Positions 50,323 through 59,014 of a stretch of 64,000 bases of DNA are shown piece by piece. Each line of letters starts with the position of its first letter. Position 1 is the first letter of the stretch. A model generated the notes under the pieces. It saw nothing but the letters and a program-made list of their open reading frames with translations, made no database searches and was not told the DNA's origin. The position numbers and the translations under genes are program-made. The stretch is from Pararhizobium sp. (GTDB lineage: Bacteria; Pseudomonadota; Alphaproteobacteria; Rhizobiales; Rhizobiaceae), in NCBI GenBank assembly GCA_017794825.1, contig CP051237.1:5939342-6003341 (forward strand), given 5' to 3'.

Positions 50323-52773
50323 ATGGCTGATTTTCCAACTTCGGCCAGGGCCGTGATCATCGGCGGCGGCATCGTGGGATGTTCGACCGCCTATCATCTG
50401 GGAAAACTCGGCTGGACCGATACGGTTCTGCTGGAGCGCAAGAAGCTGACCTCCGGCACGACCTTCCACGCGGCCGGCCTCGTTGGCCAGTTGCGCTCGA
50501 GCGCCAACATCACCCAGATGCTGGGAAACTCCGTCGAACTCTACAAGTCGCTGGAAGCCGAGACCGGACAGGCGACGGGATGGAAAATGAATGGCGGACT
50601 GCGCCTTGCCTGCAATGAGGAACGCTGGACGGAAGTCAAAAGACAGGCGACGACGGCGCGTTCCTTCGGGCTGGAAATGCAGCTTCTCACGCCGCGCGAA
50701 GCGCAGGAACTGTGGCCGATCATGGACATTTCGGATGTGGTCGGCGCCGCTTTCCTGCCCACCGACGGTCAGGCGAACCCCTACGACATTACCCAGGCGC
50801 TGGCCAAGGGCGCGCGCATGTCCGGCGTATCGATCTTCGAGGACACAAAGGTTCTGAAGATTCTGACGCACGACGGCAAGGTCGTCGGAGTGGAAACCGA
50901 AAAAGGCGCGATCGAGTGCGAAAAGGTAATCTGCTGCGCCGGACAGTGGACCCGCACGCTGGCGGCCACCGTCGGCGTCAATGTGCCTCTGGTGTCGGTC
51001 GAGCACCAGTACATGGTGACTGAACCGATCGAGGGCGTGACGACCAACCTGCCAACCCTGCGCGACCCGGACAGGCTGACATACTACAAGGAGGAAGTCG
51101 GCGGGCTCGTGATGGGGGGATACGAATCCAACCCGATCCCCTGGGCCATGGAAGGCATCCCGGAGGATTTTCACTACACGCTGCTCGACTCGAATTTCGA
51201 TCACTTCGAGCCGATGGTGGAGCTGGCGCTCGGACGCGTCCCTGCCCTGGAGGAGGCGGGCGTCAAGGAACTCGTCAACGGGCCGGAGAGCTTTACCCCG
51301 GACGGCAATTTCATCCTCGGCGAAGCCCCCGAATTGCGAGACTTCTTCGTCGGCGCCGGTTTCAACGCCTTTGGCATCGCGGCCGGCGGCGGCGCCGGTC
51401 AGGCGCTTGCCGAATGGGTCACGATGGGCGAGCCGCCCTACGACCTGTGGCCGGTCGACATCAGACGCTTCGGCAGACCGCATTTCGACACGGACTGGGT
51501 GCGCACGCGAACGCTCGAGGCCTACGGCAAGCACTACACCATGGCGTGGCCCCACGAGGAGAACAGCTCGGGGCGGCCCTGTCGGCGATCGCCGCTGTAC
51601 AGCCAGATGAAAGAGGCCGGCGCGTGTTTCGGAGAAAAACTTGGATGGGAGCGCCCGAACTGGTTCGCCGACAACGCGTCGGGCGAAGAACCGCGGGACA
51701 TCTACAGTTTCGGCCGCCAGAACTGGTTTGGCGCTGTTGCAAGGGAGCACGAAGCCGTGCGCAACGATGCGGCGTTGTTCGACCAGAGTTCGTTCGCGAA
51801 GTTCAAGATGGTCGGTCCCGATGCGGAAGCGGCGCTTTCCTGGATCTGCGCGAACGACGTCGCCAAGCCGGTCGGTTCGCTGACCTATACCCAAATGCTG
51901 AACGATCACGGCGGAATCGAATGCGATCTGACGGTTGCGCGCATCGCTCAGGACGAATTCTACATCGTCACCGGCACGGGCTTCGCCACCCGCGACTTCG
52001 ACTGGATCCGGCGCAATATCCCCGAGGGAATGAACGCGCAGCTCGTCGACGTGACGTCGGCCTATGCGGTTCTTTCGTTGATGGGGCCGAAATCCAGGAA
52101 TATCCTGCAGGCTGTCACCAGAGCAGACATCGACAACGACGCCTTCCCTTTCGGCAAGGTTCGGTCAATCGGCATTGCGGGCGCGATCGTCATGGCGCTG
52201 CGCGTGACCTATGTCGGTGAACTCGGTTGGGAGCTTCACATTCCGTCCGAATACGCCATCGCCGTATTCGAAGCATTGCAAAGGGAAGGCAAGGCTCACG
52301 GCCTGCGCAATGCCGGATACAGAGCGATTGAATCACTGCGCCTGGAAAAGGGATACCGTGCATGGGGTTCGGATATCGGCCCCGACCATACGCCACTGGA
52401 AGCCGGCCTCGGCTGGGCCATAAAGCTGAGAAAGAACATCGACTTCAAGGGTCGCCGGGCGGTCGAGAAGCAGCGTTCGGAAGGCGTGCGCAAAATGCTG
52501 GCCTGTTTCACCGTCGACGACCCCGAAATCATCCTGCTCGGACGCGAGACGATTTTCCGAAATGGCGAGCGCGTCGGCTGGCTGACGTCCGGCGGTTTTG
52601 GACACCATTTGCAGACGCCAATCGGATATGGCTATGTCCGCAATCCCGACGGAGTGAACGCGGACTTCGTCCTTTCAGGAGACTACGAACTGGAAATCGC
52701 TACCGAACGCATTCCCTGCGCGGTAACGCTCGACGTGCTCTACGACCCGGAAATGCTCAGGGTCAAATCCTGA
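50323..52773 (+). CDS. FAD-dependent dimethylglycine/sarcosine dehydrogenase-like enzyme with GcvT domain
   Basis: 816 residues. N-terminal FAD domain with ARAVIIGGGIVGCSTAYHLG and TSGTTFHAAGLVGQLR (the His of this motif binds FAD covalently in family members), and a C-terminal aminomethyltransferase/GcvT folate-binding half (GSLTYTQMLNDHGGIECDLT, GELGWELHIPSEYA). Oxidatively removes N-methyl groups, passing them to tetrahydrofolate. With the quaternary-amine importer it suggests use of betaine-derived dimethylglycine or sarcosine. ATG 50323 chosen for the FAD motif position; ends before a large terminator. Confidence 0.9.
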   Translation: MADFPTSARAVIIGGGIVGCSTAYHLGKLGWTDTVLLERKKLTSGTTFHAAGLVGQLRSSANITQMLGNSVELYKSLEAETGQATGWKMNGGLRLACNEERWTEVKRQATTARSFGLEMQLLTPREAQELWPIMDISDVVGAAFLPTDGQANPYDITQALAKGARMSGVSIFEDTKVLKILTHDGKVVGVETEKGAIECEKVICCAGQWTRTLAATVGVNVPLVSVEHQYMVTEPIEGVTTNLPTLRDPDRLTYYKEEVGGLVMGGYESNPIPWAMEGIPEDFHYTLLDSNFDHFEPMVELALGRVPALEEAGVKELVNGPESFTPDGNFILGEAPELRDFFVGAGFNAFGIAAGGGAGQALAEWVTMGEPPYDLWPVDIRRFGRPHFDTDWVRTRTLEAYGKHYTMAWPHEENSSGRPCRRSPLYSQMKEAGACFGEKLGWERPNWFADNASGEEPRDIYSFGRQNWFGAVAREHEAVRNDAALFDQSSFAKFKMVGPDAEAALSWICANDVAKPVGSLTYTQMLNDHGGIECDLTVARIAQDEFYIVTGTGFATRDFDWIRRNIPEGMNAQLVDVTSAYAVLSLMGPKSRNILQAVTRADIDNDAFPFGKVRSIGIAGAIVMALRVTYVGELGWELHIPSEYAIAVFEALQREGKAHGLRNAGYRAIESLRLEKGYRAWGSDIGPDHTPLEAGLGWAIKLRKNIDFKGRRAVEKQRSEGVRKMLACFTVDDPEIILLGRETIFRNGERVGWLTSGGFGHHLQTPIGYGYVRNPDGVNADFVLSGDYELEIATERIPCAVTLDVLYDPEMLRVKS

Positions 52774-52863
52774 GCATTTCGGACCAGCGCATCGGATCGC
52801 ATTTTCAGGAAGCGTCAGCTATGCGCCGGGCGCAGGTGGAACCGAATCACAAGCGAAGAGAAG

Positions 52864-52919
52864 AGGGGAAAGCGGCAGCCGTCCGTTGAGGCGGAACTTC
52901 TGGCTCCGCTTTCCCCTTT
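52864..52919 (+). terminator. Large terminator hairpin closing the quaternary-amine operon
   Basis: AGGGGAAAGCGG (52864-52875) pairs perfectly with CCGCTTTCCCCT (52906-52917), enclosing 30 bases, with further pairing possible outside (G-T then A-T). A short T-run follows. Placed 90 bases after the dehydrogenase stop. Confidence 0.7.
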
Positions 52920-53340
52920 GATGCAACCCGGGCGACGTGGGTCACATTCAAAACGATTTCCCCAATGCGTTGTATTCCACTATCAGGGACAGTTCACGTT
53001 TTATTCAACCATTCGAAGAAAATTCGACATTCGGCTAATCAGAACAACTGTCGTACAATCGCACCGAAAGTTACCCGTTTAGTGGTTGCTTGGTGCATGG
53101 AGATTATGCAACCAATGCGGCCAACGCAATCACCCGAACGGGTGATAGGCCATCGATTGCGATGTCTATAGTGTTGGATTTACTCGATATATTAGGACAA
53201 CCGAGTTAATGCGGGTTGATTGGTTGGTAAAAAATATTTGACAAAACAGGTGTTTCGGTTGAATCGCTAGTAAGAATATTTTTTTGCTTACGATAATGAT
53301 TATCTAATCGCCATACATGTAGTCACGATTTGGATTCAGC
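52920..53340. other. AT-rich control region with several palindromes before the histidine kinase
   Basis: No ORF is supported. Visible structures: TGGTTGC...GCAACCA arms around 53089-53114; TCACCCG-AA-CGGGTGA (53130-53145); CATCG-ATTG-CGATG (53151-53164); TTGACA near 53240; a GATAAT-G-ATTATC palindrome (53292-53304). The stretch is much richer in A/T than neighbouring genes. It may contain a complex promoter for the kinase gene or an unannotated small RNA. Confidence 0.45.
53292..53304. promoter_or_regulatory. Fur-box-like 6-1-6 palindrome
   Basis: GATAAT-G-ATTATC matches the classical Fur 6-1-6 repeat (GATAAT-n-ATTATC) without mismatch, 36 bases before the proposed histidine kinase start, where it would overlap the promoter. 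In Hyphomicrobiales iron control often uses RirA/Irr, and Fur homologues may sense manganese, so the binding protein is uncertain. Confidence 0.5.
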
Positions 53341-55071
53341 TTGCAAAATTCGATTGGTGAAATACAGGTTAAAATTGCGATCATGGAGCAGCTGGCAAGA
53401 CGTGCTCCGATTTCAATCGCGACATCGATAGGGTTTGCGTCGATTTCGGCGGTATTCTTTGCATATTCAGCGTCCGTTCCCGAAATCCTGGCGTGGTGGC
53501 TTGCCATCTTCCTGTGCTGCATTCCACCGACGCTTTACGTAATCGCACAACGCACGTTTCCTTTCGACAGCGAAAACATTCGAGGCTACCAGCTTCTCCA
53601 TACGTGCAATTCGGCATTGTCAGGATTCGCCTGGGGCGTCGGCATCGCGATACTGAGCGATCCCACTTCAAACTATTCCCTGACATCATCGTTCCTGCTT
53701 CTCACATGCTACATCATTGCCGCGATCCTGGTTCTCGGCGACTTCTACCGCTCCTATATGATGTTGCTCGCAACGGGTTTGGCTCCGTTTGGTCTGAGCA
53801 TGCTTGTTCATGGAAGCATCAAATCGATCTTCGTCGCCGCAATCGTGCTGCTGATGATCATGATCATCAGCTATTGCGTCAGGGTAATCAGCCAAAACCG
53901 CTACAGGAATGTCAGGGCGCAACTCGAAAACCGGCTTTTTCTCGCGCAGCTCCAGCAACAGCGCGACGCCATCCAACGCGTCAATGAATACAAGAGCAAC
54001 TTTCTTGCCGCGACCAGTCACGACATGGCTCAGCCACTCGAAGCACAGGGCAACTTCATCGTTTCGCTCAGGCGTCTGCTGAAGAACCGGGAAGAGCGCG
54101 AACTGCTGGCCAAGATCGAAGACAGCTGGAAAAGCATGAAGAACCTGCTTGAAGGACTGACCGAGATATCCAGCATCGACGCGGCCACCATCATGCCAAG
54201 GCCAACGGAATTTGACCTCAGTGAGCTGATCGAACGGCTCGTCAACGAAATCAGCATTTCCGCACGGAGAAAATCGCTGCGGGTGAACACCGAACTCAAG
54301 CCTTGCATCGTTCGGACCGATGCGACGTTGCTTGCAAGAATTCTGCGCAACGTATTGTCAAACGCCGTCAAGTTCACGCCGTCGCGCGGCCGGATAGACA
54401 TTGGCGTGGAATGCTTCGACAACCAGGCGGTGATCTCGATTTCCGATACTGGCCCGGGTGTTCCTTCAGACAAGCATGTTGCAATTTTCAAGGACTACGT
54501 GCAGCTCGGCGCTCCGAGCCGCGGGAGCGGCATGGGACTGGGTCTCGGACTTTCGATTGTGAAAAGACTGTGCGAATTGCTGGACATCGAAATGGATTTC
54601 CGCTCGGCGCCAGGCGCGGGCACGCGCTTCGGTTTCCGGTTGCCGCCGACAGACGCCGAAACCGCCCGGCCGCCAGCGACTTATGCCAGTCTCGCGCCCC
54701 TGCGAAAGCGTCTGCTTGTCATCACCCCGGACAGGATGCTGCGCGAAGACATCTCGAGAACTTTGTCTGAATGGCAATGCGAGGTCTATTGCAGCGGCGA
54801 CGCGGAAGAGGCGTTTCGGATCATTCGAACGACCGGGTCGACACCCGATGTGGCAATCGTCAGTCTGGACGACTCCGAAAAAACCGGTGAAACCGTGGTC
54901 AGTCTGCGCTCTGAAATGTCGACGACGATCCCGGCGATCGTCTTGCGTCATGAAGGCGACGGACCGCCCCCTGACCTGGACCGCACGACAGTGCTAGACG
55001 CGCCCCATTCCAACAGGAAATTGCACGAAGCAGTGCTTGCCGCATCTGCGTCCAACCTTGCCGCGGAATAG
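53341..55071 (+). CDS. Hybrid sensor histidine kinase with degenerate receiver
   Basis: 576 residues. Six membrane segments (20-180) form the sensor; a short coiled region leads to the dimerisation helix with H-box ATSHDMAQPLEAQG (His227), N-box RNVLSNAVKFT (Asn341), G1 SDTGPGVPS and G2 GMGLGLGLSIVKRL. The C-terminal receiver (457-565) has Asp464 of the acidic cluster region but Ser508 where the phosphoacceptor Asp is expected, and its Lys is replaced (VLDAPHS). So the kinase should be active while the receiver is likely non-phosphorylated. Start TTG 53341 (weak GGA site) or ATG 53383. It converges on a LuxR-type response regulator gene, its likely partner. Confidence 0.85.
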   Translation: MQNSIGEIQVKIAIMEQLARRAPISIATSIGFASISAVFFAYSASVPEILAWWLAIFLCCIPPTLYVIAQRTFPFDSENIRGYQLLHTCNSALSGFAWGVGIAILSDPTSNYSLTSSFLLLTCYIIAAILVLGDFYRSYMMLLATGLAPFGLSMLVHGSIKSIFVAAIVLLMIMIISYCVRVISQNRYRNVRAQLENRLFLAQLQQQRDAIQRVNEYKSNFLAATSHDMAQPLEAQGNFIVSLRRLLKNREERELLAKIEDSWKSMKNLLEGLTEISSIDAATIMPRPTEFDLSELIERLVNEISISARRKSLRVNTELKPCIVRTDATLLARILRNVLSNAVKFTPSRGRIDIGVECFDNQAVISISDTGPGVPSDKHVAIFKDYVQLGAPSRGSGMGLGLGLSIVKRLCELLDIEMDFRSAPGAGTRFGFRLPPTDAETARPPATYASLAPLRKRLLVITPDRMLREDISRTLSEWQCEVYCSGDAEEAFRIIRTTGSTPDVAIVSLDDSEKTGETVVSLRSEMSTTIPAIVLRHEGDGPPPDLDRTTVLDAPHSNRKLHEAVLAASASNLAAE

Positions 55072-55084
55072 AGCAATCCCTGCG

Positions 55085-55741
55085 TCAGGAAATTAGTCCG
55101 GTCTGTTGCGCCCGTCGGATACAGGCCGCCCTCGTCCCGACATTCAAGACCTTGAAAATGTGCTTGAGATGCGATTTCACCGTATTTTCGCTGATGTTCA
55201 GGGCGTAGGCCACTTCCCTGTTCGAATGGCCGTCAGCAACCAGATTGAGGACCTCGATCTGACGTTCACTCAACAGCGCTTCCGGGCGGGCGGCGGCGCC
55301 GCTGCGCAGAGAATAGCGGTCCTGCTCGAACAGATTCCACAATTGCGGGGGCAGATAGGTCTCTCCGGCGAATACCGTGTCGAGTGCATCCGACAGCATG
55401 GTCCTTGTCGCGGTTTTGGGAATGAAGCCCTGGGCGCCCAGCCGCAGCGCCTCCTCCACTGGAGGAGCCGTGTGGATGCCCGATACGATAAGCACCGGCA
55501 TCCTGAATCCTCGCGACCTGAGCGCCTTTACGAACGCAATTCCGTTCAGGTTCTCCATGATGAGATCCGAAATGATCAGATCGAACAATCCGCCGTCGGC
55601 AAGAACCTCGATTGCGTGTAGCGGCGAGTTGAATACGGTGCAGCGATATCTATCGTCCATGTCGGCGAGCAGCCGCGACAAACCATCGGCGAACATCTCG
55701 TGGTCATCGATAATCGCGATCTCAACCGTTTTTTCAGCCAT
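55085..55741 (-). CDS. NarL/LuxR-type response regulator
   Basis: 218 residues. Intact receiver: acidic pair IAIIDDHEMFADG, phosphoacceptor Asp in LIISDLIMENLNG, Lys in FIPKTATRTML. LuxR helix-turn-helix: LSERQIEVLNLVADGHSNRE then ISENTVKSHLKHIFK. ATG 55741 chosen; an upstream 17-codon extension is unlikely. Convergent with the histidine kinase gene (13 bases between stops); the pair probably forms a two-component system. Confidence 0.9.
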   Translation of the reverse strand: MAEKTVEIAIIDDHEMFADGLSRLLADMDDRYRCTVFNSPLHAIEVLADGGLFDLIISDLIMENLNGIAFVKALRSRGFRMPVLIVSGIHTAPPVEEALRLGAQGFIPKTATRTMLSDALDTVFAGETYLPPQLWNLFEQDRYSLRSGAAARPEALLSERQIEVLNLVADGHSNREVAYALNISENTVKSHLKHIFKVLNVGTRAACIRRAQQTGLIS

Positions 55742-55826
55742 CGAATGTTGTCCATGCACCAACCATTCGACCTGTTCTGGGATCCACGCCATTGGACCAC
55801 TTGCGCCGTATCACCAGATGGACTCC

Positions 55827-57404
55827 TCAGAAAGCATCGGCGCTTGCGCGCCGCCAGTCGTCCGCGAACGCTGGCCGCACGTTGTCGCCCAGAAGCTCGT
55901 CCGGATCCAGACCATCCTGTATCTGGGCAATGGTGCGCTCCGTTTCGTCGGCGACCCGCCGGTGAATTGCGGAGGCATCAAGATCCGACGGTCTTTCGTG
56001 CCCCATTGCGCCTATCAGATCAAGGAAACTCTCGATCGTCGCCTTGTGAAAGCTGGCGACTCTGTGCTGGCGGAGATTGACGTCGACGGCCTGGGCGCGT
56101 TTGCGGTCCTGGGTGGCGACGCCCGTTGGACAGGTATTGGTATTGCATCGTACGGCCTGAATGCAGCCGAGGGCGAACATCATTGGACGCGCCATGTTGC
56201 ACATATCCGCGCCCAGAGCGATCTTTTCGATCATGTCGAATCCAGTGACCACTTTACCGCTGGCTATGATGCGGATCTTGTCGCGCAGCCCTGCTCCCAC
56301 GAGACAGGAATGCACAAAGGGAAGACCTTCGTTGATGGGCACGCCCAACCGGTCAGTGAACTCGACAGGCGCTGCGCCCGTTCCGCCTTCTGCGCCGTCA
56401 ACGGTGATGAAGTCCGGGAGGTTTCCCGTCTTCAGCATCGCCTTGACGATCCCCATGAACTCGTGTTTGCGACCAATGCACAATTTGAAACCGATCGGCT
56501 TGCCGCCGCTGAGTTCGCGCAGTTGCACCACGAAGTCCAGTAGTCCCTCCGGTGTCGAAAAGGTCTTGTGCGCGGGAGGCGAGATCACGTCTTTGCCCAT
56601 GGGAACGCCGCGAATTTCCGAGATCTCCTTGTCGACCTTGGCTGCCGGCAGCACGCCGCCATGAGCCGGCTTTGCTCCTTGTGACAGCTTGATCTCGATC
56701 ATCTTCACGACATCGAGTTTCGCCTTTTCGGCAAATTTGCCCGGATCGAAATCGCCGTCCACCGTGCGGCAGCCGAAATAGCCGGTTCCGATCTGGAAAA
56801 AGATGTCGCCGCCGCCGGCCAGATGATACGGACTCAGACCGCCTTCCCCGGTATTGTGTGCGAAATTGCCCAGACGGGCGCCGGCGTTCAGCGCGTGGAT
56901 GGCGTTCGGGCTGAGAGCTCCGAAACTCATCGCGGATATGTTCAGTCGCGACGCCGAATAGGGTTTCGTGCATTGCGGCCCGCCGACAAGCACCCTCGCG
57001 GACTCCGGATCGGCCTTTTTGGGCGCAAGGGAATGGCTCGCCCTTTTGAATCCCACATCCATTATATCGTATTGAGTGCCAAAGGGTTGCGTTTCTATCG
57101 TGCCGTCGGCGCGCGCGTACACCAGACGTCTTTGCAGCCTGTTATAGGGTCTTCCGCTCTCGTTGCTTTCGATAAAGTACTGCTGGATCTCGGGGCTGAT
57201 GAACTCGAACGCGTAGCGAAGGTGCCCGATGACCGGATAGTTGCGCAGAACATTGTGCTCCGCCCAGTGAATATCGACAATTCCGAGCACCACAAACGGG
57301 ACGACAATCACGAGAAGCCACCAGAACGGCGCCCAGACTTGCGCCAGAATTGCGACGAGGACGAGCGCCGCCACAGAAATGATATAGAACAGGTTGCGCA
57401 CCAT
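55827..57404 (-). CDS. Membrane-anchored FMN-binding glutamate-synthase-domain protein
   Basis: 525 residues: two N-terminal membrane helices (LFYIISVAALVLVAILAQVW and FWWLLVIVVPFVVLGIVDI) followed by a GltB-type alpha/beta barrel with ISAMSFGALSPNAI, GEGGLSPYHL, DFITVDGAEGGTGAAP and the cluster-ligand stretch RCNTNTCPTGVATQD. It lacks the glutaminase domain of true GOGAT, so its reaction is probably ammonia- or other-donor-dependent, or unrelated. Single gene divergent from the DUF992 gene. Confidence 0.88.
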   Translation of the reverse strand: MVRNLFYIISVAALVLVAILAQVWAPFWWLLVIVVPFVVLGIVDIHWAEHNVLRNYPVIGHLRYAFEFISPEIQQYFIESNESGRPYNRLQRRLVYARADGTIETQPFGTQYDIMDVGFKRASHSLAPKKADPESARVLVGGPQCTKPYSASRLNISAMSFGALSPNAIHALNAGARLGNFAHNTGEGGLSPYHLAGGGDIFFQIGTGYFGCRTVDGDFDPGKFAEKAKLDVVKMIEIKLSQGAKPAHGGVLPAAKVDKEISEIRGVPMGKDVISPPAHKTFSTPEGLLDFVVQLRELSGGKPIGFKLCIGRKHEFMGIVKAMLKTGNLPDFITVDGAEGGTGAAPVEFTDRLGVPINEGLPFVHSCLVGAGLRDKIRIIASGKVVTGFDMIEKIALGADMCNMARPMMFALGCIQAVRCNTNTCPTGVATQDRKRAQAVDVNLRQHRVASFHKATIESFLDLIGAMGHERPSDLDASAIHRRVADETERTIAQIQDGLDPDELLGDNVRPAFADDWRRASADAF

Positions 57405-57519
57405 GTTTTTCCTCCCGACTTATATTCTCCGGCTGGATCGACGCCGGATCTCCGAGACGTTAGCGAAGAACGTCTTCCCCTCAGTCCCAGAACATTCGCT
57501 GGCTCAATAAATCCACGAA

Positions 57520-57536
57520 ATGCAAGCCACTTGCAT
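57520..57536. promoter_or_regulatory. 17-bp palindrome ATGCAAG-CCA-CTTGCAT
   Basis: Perfect 7-3-7 palindrome in the 297-base gap between the divergent glutamate-synthase-like and DUF992 genes. The TGCAA-N5-TTGCA form resembles Mur/Fur-type metal-regulator sites of Alphaproteobacteria; binding protein unknown. Confidence 0.5.
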
Positions 57537-57701
57537 CGGCATGAATCGCGAGTGTTGCATAAGTGTATCAATATTCAGTTTCTTTGGAACTGTTGTGGTG
57601 AACTCCGTGTTGAACACAATCCGGCCCAAGTTTGGAGCAAAACCCCTGCGACCCTGACACCCGGTAATGCGTTCGAGAATCATGCCAACAAGGAGCTCAT
57701 G

Positions 57702-58223
57702 ATGAAACCAGGCAAGATAGCCGCAGCCCTCGCGCTTGCAATTACAACAGCATTTTCATCCGCGCCGATTGTTTCGGCAGCGGACATGGCAGGGGCAGCG
57801 CCCGCCCCCGCGCCTGCCTACAAGGAGAGATTCGTCAAGATCGGCGTCCTGAGCTGCCTTAGCGACGGCAGCTTCGGCTGGATCATTGGATCCCATAAGG
57901 ATCTGCAGTGCAGGTTCCAGGGCCAGGGCAGCCGGGAACTCTACGCTGGCTCGCTGACCAAGGTCGGCGCCGATATCGGCTTCACCGCAAAGGAAAAGCT
58001 CGTTTGGGCAGTTTATGCGCCAAGCTATCAGGTGCGCCCCGGCACGTTGGCCGGCACCTATGTCGGCCTGTCGGCAAACGCGGAAGTCGGACTGGGTTTG
58101 GGCGCGAATGTGCTTGGCGGCAACTTTCGGGACAATATCAACCTGGTGCCGCTTAGCGTCAGCGGCAGCATTGGACTGAGAGCCACTGCTGCGATCGGAG
58201 CACTGACGCTCACCCAATTCTGA
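57702..58223 (+). CDS. DUF992 family secreted protein
   Basis: 173 residues with a cleavable signal (KIAAALALAITTAFSSAPIV then SAADMAG). The mature part, with KIGVLSCLSDGSFGWIIGS, LQCRFQG, ELYAGSLTKVGADIGF and GTYVGLSANAEVGLGLGANVLGG, matches the DUF992 pattern of glycine-rich beta strands and two conserved Cys. Function unknown; likely periplasmic. Second of two adjacent ATGs chosen because AAGGAG is 6 bases upstream. Followed by an intrinsic terminator. Confidence 0.85.
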   Translation: MKPGKIAAALALAITTAFSSAPIVSAADMAGAAPAPAPAYKERFVKIGVLSCLSDGSFGWIIGSHKDLQCRFQGQGSRELYAGSLTKVGADIGFTAKEKLVWAVYAPSYQVRPGTLAGTYVGLSANAEVGLGLGANVLGGNFRDNINLVPLSVSGSIGLRATAAIGALTLTQF

Positions 58224-58248
58224 TCCGGAAAAGCCATCTGAATAAAGA

Positions 58249-58278
58249 AGCGTCCGCTGCCAAGGCGGGCGCTTTTTT
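58249..58278 (+). terminator. Intrinsic terminator of the DUF992 gene
   Basis: AGCGTCCGC (58249-58257), 7-base loop, GCGGGCGCT (58265-58273) with one T-G wobble, followed by a continuing T-run to 58278. Classical Rho-independent form. Confidence 0.85.
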
Positions 58279-58339
58279 GTTGCCCGCAGTCCCTTTTGCA
58301 ATGACCGATAACTTACTCATTCGTAATGAAACATCGGTT

Positions 58340-58366
58340 GATATCGCCTTGATCGATTCCGATATC
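58340..58366. repeat. Inverted repeat before the short ORF and RRE-like gene
   Basis: GATATCG (58340-58346) and CGATATC (58360-58366) are perfect inverted copies 13 bases apart, about 27 bases before the ATG of the 17-residue ORF. Operator or hairpin. Confidence 0.4.
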
Positions 58367-58392
58367 GAATAAAGGAAGTTGGCAAGGACCGA

Positions 58393-58446
58393 ATGATGAA
58401 CAAGCGACTTTCGAAGGAGACGGAAACGCTCCTGGACAGCACATAG
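58393..58446 (+). CDS. Possible 17-residue peptide (speculative RiPP precursor)
   Basis: Reads MMNKRLSKETETLLDST with CAAGGACC upstream of the double ATG. It precedes the RRE-like protein by 97 bases on the same strand. It contains Ser/Thr but no Cys, and no leader/core boundary can be defined. Too short for statistical support; listed because of its neighbour. Confidence 0.2.
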   Translation: MMNKRLSKETETLLDST

Positions 58447-58543
58447 ACCATCAACCAACCGACGGAAACAGATCGTTTCCCACCGCCGGCAATCTGCAGC
58501 CTCCGATTGCCAAAGCAATCGCGCCGCCAAGTGAGGCAATGCC

Positions 58544-58975
58544 ATGTTGCACGCTAACACATACAAGGAACCAGACGACTACATTACGATAAACCCCGAC
58601 TTCCGGGTAATCGAAGTCAACCGCAAAAAAGTGGTGCTGCACGGCGAGCACAATACGGTCACACTCTGCGGAGAACTCCGCGTCGAACTCGTCTCGCTGA
58701 TGGACGGCACGTTGCGGCTGGGAGAAATCAAGGCGCTTCTCAGCACGACATTTGACCAGGCGTCGGTGGAAGAGGCGATATGCGAACTGGTCGACAGCGG
58801 TTACGCTACATACGGCCCATCTTCGCAATTCGCATTCGACACTGCGCAGCGCATGCTGAACGCGATCATCGCCAACAGGGAAAGATGGTCAGGTTCACCA
58901 AGGATCCGCTATACTGCGGACGGCGTGCTGAAACCCGATTCCGGCAGATACAGACGACGACGCGCGTCGAAGTGA
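58544..58975 (+). CDS. Orphan RRE-like (TOMM leader-peptide-binding / PqqD-type) protein
   Basis: 143 residues. Residues 13-92 (ITINPDFRVIEVNRKKVVLH, then LMDGTLRLGEIKALL and ASVEEAICELVDSGYATYG) reproduce the winged-helix pattern found at the N-terminus of TOMM/YcaO-pathway leader-peptide-binding proteins (xxLDGxxxxxEIxxxL...VxxALxxLxxxGY). A basic tail (RIRYTADG...RRRRASK) follows. No YcaO, ThiF-like or dehydrogenase partner is adjacent, so it is either an orphan recognition protein or a remnant. The family assignment is by pattern only. Confidence 0.55.
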   Translation: MLHANTYKEPDDYITINPDFRVIEVNRKKVVLHGEHNTVTLCGELRVELVSLMDGTLRLGEIKALLSTTFDQASVEEAICELVDSGYATYGPSSQFAFDTAQRMLNAIIANRERWSGSPRIRYTADGVLKPDSGRYRRRRASK

Positions 58976-59014
58976 CATCGGTGGGAGGATTATCGAATTT
59001 CAGATTTTGTTCGG

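Larger units (their letters stand above)
58224..58543. other. Gene-poor stretch: terminator, inverted repeat and a possible 17-residue ORF
   Basis: Holds the DUF992 terminator (58249-58278), an inverted repeat GATATCG...CGATATC (58340-58366), and a short ORF (58393-58446). From 58447 to 58543 I see nothing beyond the upstream region of the RRE-like gene. Confidence 0.5.
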
